Source: JBKBKC01 sp046294265
GTDB taxonomy: Bacteria; Pseudomonadota; Alphaproteobacteria; Rhodobacterales; Rhodobacteraceae
NCBI GenBank assembly: GCA_046294265.1
Contig: JBKBKC010000003.1
Coordinates: 62,001 to 126,000 of the forward strand
DNA: 64,000 bases
Direction: 5' to 3'
The position numbers and the translations under genes are program-made. Of this stretch, positions 59,604 through 64,000 are shown piece after piece. The notes beneath the pieces are model-generated. The model saw only the letters and a program-made list of their open reading frames with translations. It was not told the origin of the DNA and did not search any database. Each line of letters starts with the position of its first letter. Position 1 is the stretch's first letter.

Positions 59604-60622
59604 TCCTGAAGGGGGCGGCGGCGGGGCGCTATTGCGCGGCCCCCGACCCCGCTCATGCGGGGATGCTGATATTCGGGGCCGATCCGATGCGCGTGGCGCT
59701 GAAGCGGCAAGAGGCGGTGGCGGCCATCCTTGGGCCTGCGGGCGAGGCCGAGATGCGGCTCACGCGGATGTCGGGGGGCGATCTGCGGCGGGTGCCGTCG
59801 TTGTTGTCGGATGCGATGCGGGCGCAGGGGTTCTTTCCGGGCCGCCGGGCGGTGCTGGTGGACGAGGCGGGCGACGGGTTGGCGGAGCTGATCGGGGCGG
59901 CGCTGGCCGAATGGCGGGCGGGCGACGCGCAGGTGGTGGTGACGGCGGGGGCGCTGGCGGGGAGGTCCGCGCTGAAATCGCTGTTCGAGGGCCACCGGGC
60001 GGCGGTGTGCATCGGGCTTTATGACGATCCGCCGTCGCGCGAGGAGATCGAGGCGGACCTGGCGCGCGCCGGTTTGCGCGGGGTGCCTGCGGGGGCGATG
60101 GCCGAGTTGGAGGGGCTGGCCCGCGCGCTGGAGCCCGGCGATTTTCGCCAGACAGTGGAGAAGGTGGCGCTCTACAAATTCGGCGACACGTCTCCGCTGA
60201 CGCCGGAGGAGGTGGCGGCGATGGCGCCTGCCACCATCGAGGCCGAGGTGGACGAGGTGGTGATGGCCGCGGCCGAGGGGCGCGCGGCGGCGGTGGGCGG
60301 GCTGATGCGGCGGCTGGCGGGGCAGGGCGTGGCGCCGGTGACCATCTGCATCGGCGCGTTGCGCCATTTCCGGGCGTTGCATGCCGGCGCGTCCGAGCCG
60401 GGGGGGGCCGCGCAGGCGCTGGGGCGGATGCGCGGCGCGAACTGGCGCGCGCGCGACGCGATGGTGGCGCAGGCGGGCCGCTGGGGGATGCGGCGGCTGG
60501 AGGTGGCGCTGGGCGTGCTGATCGAGACGGACCTCACGCTGCGGTCCGCGTCGCGCGCGCCGGGGTTCGCGCTGATGGAACGGGCGCTGTTGCGGCTGGC
60601 GGTGATGGCGGGGGGACGGTGA
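59600..60622 (+). CDS. holA: DNA polymerase III delta subunit
   Basis: A 340-residue clamp-loader delta subunit that opens the beta clamp. It starts at GTG, overlapping lptE (GTGA). Recognisable stretches are YLIFGADPMRVALKRQE-like ILIFGADPMR, FFPGRRAVLVDEAGDG, DLARAGLRGVPAGAMAEL and KVALYKFGDTSPLTPEEVA. The three-domain layout matches holA. Its stop overlaps the start of the fRMsr gene. Confidence 0.93.
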   Translation: MILKGAAAGRYCAAPDPAHAGMLIFGADPMRVALKRQEAVAAILGPAGEAEMRLTRMSGGDLRRVPSLLSDAMRAQGFFPGRRAVLVDEAGDGLAELIGAALAEWRAGDAQVVVTAGALAGRSALKSLFEGHRAAVCIGLYDDPPSREEIEADLARAGLRGVPAGAMAELEGLARALEPGDFRQTVEKVALYKFGDTSPLTPEEVAAMAPATIEAEVDEVVMAAAEGRAAAVGGLMRRLAGQGVAPVTICIGALRHFRALHAGASEPGGAAQALGRMRGANWRARDAMVAQAGRWGMRRLEVALGVLIETDLTLRSASRAPGFALMERALLRLAVMAGGR

Positions 60623-61074
60623 TGGACTATGACGGATTGGGCCGGACGCTGGAGGCTTTGTGCCATGGCGAGACGGATGCGGTTGCGCTGATGGCGACGG
60701 TGGCCTGCGAGGTGCATCACGCGCATCCTTTGGCCGACTGGACCGGGTTCTACCGCGTGGTGGGGCCGGACTTGCTGAAGATCGGGCCCTATCAGGGCGG
60801 GCATGGCTGCCTTGTGATCCCGATCGCGCGCGGGGTCTGCGGGGCGGCGGCGCGCACCGGGCGGGCGCAGATCGTGCCGGATGTGGAGGCGTTCCCCGGC
60901 CATATCGCCTGCGCGGCCTCGACCCGGTCGGAGCTGGTGCTGCCGGTCTGGAGCGGGGCGGGGGTTCTCTTGGGCGTGTTCGATCTGGACAGCGATACCC
61001 CGGCGGCGTTCGACGAGGGGGACGCGGTGGCCTTGCAGGCCATCCTGGATGCGGTGTTCCGCGAGGCTGTCTGA
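60622..61074 (+). CDS. Free methionine-R-sulfoxide reductase (GAF domain)
   Basis: A 150-residue single GAF domain of the fRMsr class, which reduces free methionine-R-sulfoxide. Three Cys residues are found at 63, 73 and 97 (HGCLVIPIARGVCG and HIACAASTRSEL). Their spacing (10 and 24) equals that of the E. coli enzyme, so the disulfide chemistry should hold. ATG 60622 overlaps the holA stop (TGATG); GTG 60619 is an alternative. Confidence 0.92.
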   Translation: MDYDGLGRTLEALCHGETDAVALMATVACEVHHAHPLADWTGFYRVVGPDLLKIGPYQGGHGCLVIPIARGVCGAAARTGRAQIVPDVEAFPGHIACAASTRSELVLPVWSGAGVLLGVFDLDSDTPAAFDEGDAVALQAILDAVFREAV

Positions 61075-61093
61075 GCGCCGCGCGGGTGGATGA

Positions 61094-61155
61094 CCCCGGG
61101 AGGGCTGTCTGCCCTCCCGGACCCACCCGAGGATATTTGGGGACAGAAGAAGGGG
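61094..61155 (+). repeat. Dispersed intergenic hairpin element
   Basis: Hairpin CCGGGAGGGC and GCCCTCCCGG, then ACCCACCCGAGGATATTTGG and an A-rich tail AGAAGAAGG. It matches the layout of the copies at 32974, 44377 and 56444. It sits between the fRMsr gene and the next gene. Confidence 0.65.
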
Positions 61156-61218
61156 GCAAGGATTGCCGGGCGGGGGCCGGGGGCGGTAGGGGGGCGGGGT
61201 CAGGATGGAGGACGGGCA

Positions 61219-62115
61219 ATGGCGCGGGTGGTGTTGCTGGACGGCGGGATGGGGCAGGAGCTGGTGGCGCGGTCGGGGGACGCGCCGACGCCCTTGTGGG
61301 CGACGCGGGTGATGCTGGACCATCCGGGGCTGGTGCGGGCGATCCATGCGGATTATTTCGATGCGGGCGCCACGGTGGCCACGCTGAACACCTATGCCAT
61401 CCATCACGACCGTCTGGAGGGCTTCGGGCTGGACCATCTCTTCGAGGGGTTGCACCGGGCGGCGCTGGCCGAGGCCGAAGCGGCGCGGGCGGCGCATGGA
61501 TCGGGGCGGCTGGCGGCATCCTTGGGGCCGCTGGTGGCGAGCTACCGGCCGGAGCTGTGTCCGGCCCCCGAGGTGGCGGAGGGGAAATATGCCGAGATCG
61601 CGCGGCTGCTGGGGCCGCATGTCGATCTGGTGATCTGCGAGACGATGGCCTCGGTCGCGCAGGCGGAGGGGGCGCTGCGCGGGGCGGCGGCGGCGGGGCG
61701 GCCCGTGTGGCTGTCGGTGACGGTGGATGACGCGGATGGGACGAGGCTGCGGTCGGGCGAGCCGGTGGCAGACCTTGCCCCGGTGATCGCGGCGCATGGG
61801 CCTGCGGCGGTGCTGGCCAACTGTTCGGTGCCCGAGGCGATGGCGGCGGCGCTGGCGGAGCTTGCGCGGTTCGGGCTGCCCTTTGGCGCCTATGCCAACG
61901 GGTTCACGCATATCGCGCCCGCGTTTCTGGCCGACCGGCCGACGGTCGATGCGCTGGAGGCGCGCCATGACCTGACGCCCGAGGTCTATGCCGAGATGGC
62001 GCTGGGATGGGTGGCGCAGGGGGCGACGATCGTGGGGGGCTGCTGCGAGGTGGGGCCGCGCCATATCGCGGCGCTGGCCGGGGCGCTGCGCGCGGCGGGG
62101 CATGAGATCGCGTGA
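61219..62115 (+). CDS. Homocysteine S-methyltransferase family protein
   Basis: A 298-residue protein of the homocysteine S-methyltransferase/BHMT family. The start VVLLDGGMGQELVARSG, the zinc ligand in VLANCSVPEAMAAAL and the zinc pair in IVGGCCEVGPRHIAAL are all present. The methyl donor could be S-methylmethionine, betaine or another. GGAGG precedes ATG 61219. It overlaps the next gene by GTGA. Confidence 0.9.
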   Translation: MARVVLLDGGMGQELVARSGDAPTPLWATRVMLDHPGLVRAIHADYFDAGATVATLNTYAIHHDRLEGFGLDHLFEGLHRAALAEAEAARAAHGSGRLAASLGPLVASYRPELCPAPEVAEGKYAEIARLLGPHVDLVICETMASVAQAEGALRGAAAAGRPVWLSVTVDDADGTRLRSGEPVADLAPVIAAHGPAAVLANCSVPEAMAAALAELARFGLPFGAYANGFTHIAPAFLADRPTVDALEARHDLTPEVYAEMALGWVAQGATIVGGCCEVGPRHIAALAGALRAAGHEIA

Positions 62116-62759
62116 CCTACCGCTACGATCCGCCGCCGGGAGAGCCGGAGGTTCTGCACGAGGATGCGGCGCTGCTGGTGGTGCGAAAGCCCGAGGGCTT
62201 GCTCTCGGTTCCCGGCAAGGGCGAGGACAAGGCCGATTGCCTGATCACGCGGTTGCAGCGGCGCTATGCCCGCGTGCTTTTGGTGCACCGGCTGGACACC
62301 GATACCTCTGGCGTGATGGTCTTTGCCCGCCAGAGTGCCGCGCAGGTGGCGCTGGCCGGGCAGTTCGAGCGGCGCGAGACGGAAAAGACCTATGTCGCGC
62401 GGGTCTGGGGGCGGGTCGCGGGCGAGGCGGGCACCGTCGATCTGCCGCTGATCGTGGACTGGCCGAACCGCCCGCGCCAGCATGTGAATCACGAGACGGG
62501 CCGTGTGGCGGTGACCGACTGGCAGGTGATCGCGCGGGGGGAGGATGAGACGCGGATGCGGCTTTGCCCGCGCACGGGCCGCAGCCACCAGTTGCGCGTG
62601 CACATGCAGGCGCTGGGCCATCCGATCCTGGGCGATCCGCTCTATGCGCACGCGCAGGCCGCCGCGCATCCGCGGCTGATGCTGCATGCCGGGGCGCTGG
62701 CGTTCCGCCACCCCGAGACGGGCGCGCGGGTGGCGTTTTCCGATCCCGCGCCGTTCTGA
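62112..62759 (+). CDS. RluA family pseudouridine synthase
   Basis: A 215-residue RNA pseudouridine synthase starting at a GTG that overlaps the upstream stop. The catalytic Asp is in LLVHRLDTDTSGVMVFAR, and the start VVRKPEGLLSVPGKG and the C-terminal TGRSHQLRVHMQALGHPILG are typical. No S4 domain is seen. The short form suggests RluA-like activity on 23S rRNA or tRNA. The target is not certain. Confidence 0.9.
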   Translation: MTYRYDPPPGEPEVLHEDAALLVVRKPEGLLSVPGKGEDKADCLITRLQRRYARVLLVHRLDTDTSGVMVFARQSAAQVALAGQFERRETEKTYVARVWGRVAGEAGTVDLPLIVDWPNRPRQHVNHETGRVAVTDWQVIARGEDETRMRLCPRTGRSHQLRVHMQALGHPILGDPLYAHAQAAAHPRLMLHAGALAFRHPETGARVAFSDPAPF

Positions 62760-62871
62760 AGAACGGCTGTCACGGTTTCGCAATCCTCGCCGCATATCGC
62801 TGTTGCCAGAACGCCCCCGGTCGGGGGATGACTTGCGGCAGGGCAGATGTGGCCCGCCAGGGAGACGCAGG

Positions 62872-64000
62872 ATGCATCCGGTGCTCATTCCGTTCCAGTT
62901 CCGCTATCTGCCGGTCACGATCTCCGTGCTGGGATGCGGGGTCTTTGCCGTCGCTGCGCTGGCCGTGCCGGGTTTGCGCGGTGGCTTTGCCTTCGCTGCG
63001 CTGGTGTTCGGGGCACTGGCGGTGATGGGTGTTCGTGACCTGACGCAGACGCGCCACGCGATCCTGCGCAACTATCCGCTGTCTGCACGGCTGCGGTTCC
63101 TGCTGGAGATGGTGCGGCCCGAAATCCGGCAGTATTTCCTGGAAAGCGACAAGGACGGCACCCCCTTTCCGCGCGACAAGCGCGCCATCGTCTATCAGCG
63201 CGCCAAGCAGGACCTGGACAAGCGGCCCTTCGGCACGCAATACGACGTCTATTCCGACCAGTTCGAATGGCTGCACCATTCGCTCGCGCCCAAGGCCCCG
63301 CCCGCCAATGACCGGATGCGCGTGATGGTGGGCGAGGCGACGGCGCAGCCCTATTCCGCCTCGCTTTTGAACATCTCCGCGATGTCATACGGGGCGCTGT
63401 CGGCCAATGCGATCCGCTCGCTGAACCGGGGTGCCAAGTTGGGCGATTTCGCCCATGACACCGGCGAGGGCGGCGTGTCGCCCTATCACCGCGAGGCTGG
63501 CGGCGACCTGATCTGGGAAATCGGGTCGGGCTATTTCGGCTGCCGCACGCCGGAGGGCCGGTTCGACCCGGCGCGCTTTGCCGAAGGGGCCAGCGATCCG
63601 CAGATCAGGATGGTGGAGCTGAAGCTGTCGCAGGGCGCCAAGCCCGGCCACGGCGGGGTGCTGCCCGCCGCCAAGATCACGCCCGAGATCGCGGCGATCC
63701 GGGGCGTGCCGATGGGGCAGGACTGCGTGTCGCCCGCCGCGCATGCGGTGTTTTCGACGCCTGCGGGGCTGTTGGAGTTCATCGCCGTGATGCGCGAGGC
63801 GTCGGGGGGCAAGCCTGCGGGGTTCAAGCTCTGTATCGGGCATCCGTGGGAATTCATGGGAATCGTCAAGGCCATGGTGGAAACCGGGATCACCCCCGAT
63901 TTCATCGTGGTGGACGGCAAGGAGGGCGGCACCGGGGCCGCGCCCATGGAATTCATGGACCATATGGGGATGCCGCTGCGCGACGGGCTGAACTTTGCGC
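62872..64000 (+). CDS. FMN-binding glutamate-synthase-family protein (C-terminus beyond window)
   Basis: The first 376 residues of a glutamate-synthase-related protein. Two N-terminal hydrophobic helices (about residues 13-55) anchor it in the membrane. The FMN barrel follows: LLNISAMSYGALSANAI, HDTGEGGVSPYH, KPGHGGVLPAAKITPEIAAI and the late VVDGKEGGTGAAPMEF. This is the large-subunit synthase domain without the amidotransferase. Its substrate is unknown. AGGGAGA precedes ATG 62872. It continues past the edge. Confidence 0.88.
   Translation, partial: MHPVLIPFQFRYLPVTISVLGCGVFAVAALAVPGLRGGFAFAALVFGALAVMGVRDLTQTRHAILRNYPLSARLRFLLEMVRPEIRQYFLESDKDGTPFPRDKRAIVYQRAKQDLDKRPFGTQYDVYSDQFEWLHHSLAPKAPPANDRMRVMVGEATAQPYSASLLNISAMSYGALSANAIRSLNRGAKLGDFAHDTGEGGVSPYHREAGGDLIWEIGSGYFGCRTPEGRFDPARFAEGASDPQIRMVELKLSQGAKPGHGGVLPAAKITPEIAAIRGVPMGQDCVSPAAHAVFSTPAGLLEFIAVMREASGGKPAGFKLCIGHPWEFMGIVKAMVETGITPDFIVVDGKEGGTGAAPMEFMDHMGMPLRDGLNFA

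Noticed and set aside
59465..62103. Long minus-strand frames opposite lptE, holA, fRMsr and the methyltransferase gene
   Set aside because: They are Arg/Pro/His-rich mirrors of well-supported genes.

Overview
The window comes from a GC-rich alphaproteobacterium of the Rhodobacter/Paracoccus group (Rhodobacteraceae). The evidence is family-level content and gene order: an RpoE-ChrR singlet-oxygen switch with its output operon, the rsmB-heparinase-purH-lspA-DUF3035-M16-M16 run, DUF3576-leuS-lptE-holA, aminotransferase-ftsK and lolA, and two Rhodobacter-type porins. The genus cannot be fixed by reading alone. No rRNA, tRNA, CRISPR array, insertion sequence or prophage was seen.

Layout. 1-4161 (minus): a cut-off GT2 glycosyltransferase and two SGNH-hydrolase-like paralogues, one fused to a glycosidase-like domain. 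4272-6477 (plus): a two-gene saccharopine pathway. 6585-12696: the oxidative-stress block. Five minus-strand genes (SDR, DUF3833, MFS transporter, DUF1365, FAD oxidoreductase) diverge from rpoE-chrR, and both sides carry the same promoter pattern TGATCC-N17-GTAA. The FAD and DUF1365 proteins match genes I recall from furan fatty acid synthesis in R. sphaeroides. 12714-23193 (minus): mutL, an active/inactive M16 peptidase pair, DUF3035 lipoprotein, lspA, purH, heparinase-like, rsmB. 23265-28493 (plus): SDHAF4-like, S49 peptidase, small zinc-ribbon membrane protein, Ca/Na antiporter, SDR, uvrC; uvrC is preceded by an AT-rich leader with a DnaA box and a short overlapping ORF.

28511-35632: GST and thiolase, an RsbV/RsbW-like pair, gamma-glutamyltransferase-like, hspQ, AEC transporter, SLT lipoprotein, lolA. 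35844-37541 is an accessory patch between lolA and ftsK: a BrnA-like protein without BrnT, a CcdA/CcdB pair and an AT-richer PIN-like gene. 37550-45659: ftsK, aminotransferase, SGNH hydrolase, CnoX-like thioredoxin, LON-domain protein, Trm112-like, UbiH-like monooxygenase. 45745-55638: amidase, amylosucrase, L,D-transpeptidase, ribA, an OmpR-type regulator, xthA, a YggS protein, two porins. 55919-64000: DUF3576, leuS, lptE, holA, fRMsr, homocysteine methyltransferase-like, RluA-like synthase and a cut-off glutamate-synthase-like protein.

Most genes are housekeeping and tightly packed, with many ATGA or GTGA overlaps. The least explained parts are the SGNH/glycosidase fusion, three unassigned members of the RpoE output operon, the lolA-ftsK patch, the uvrC leader, and two kinds of intergenic repeat or palindrome that recur between genes.
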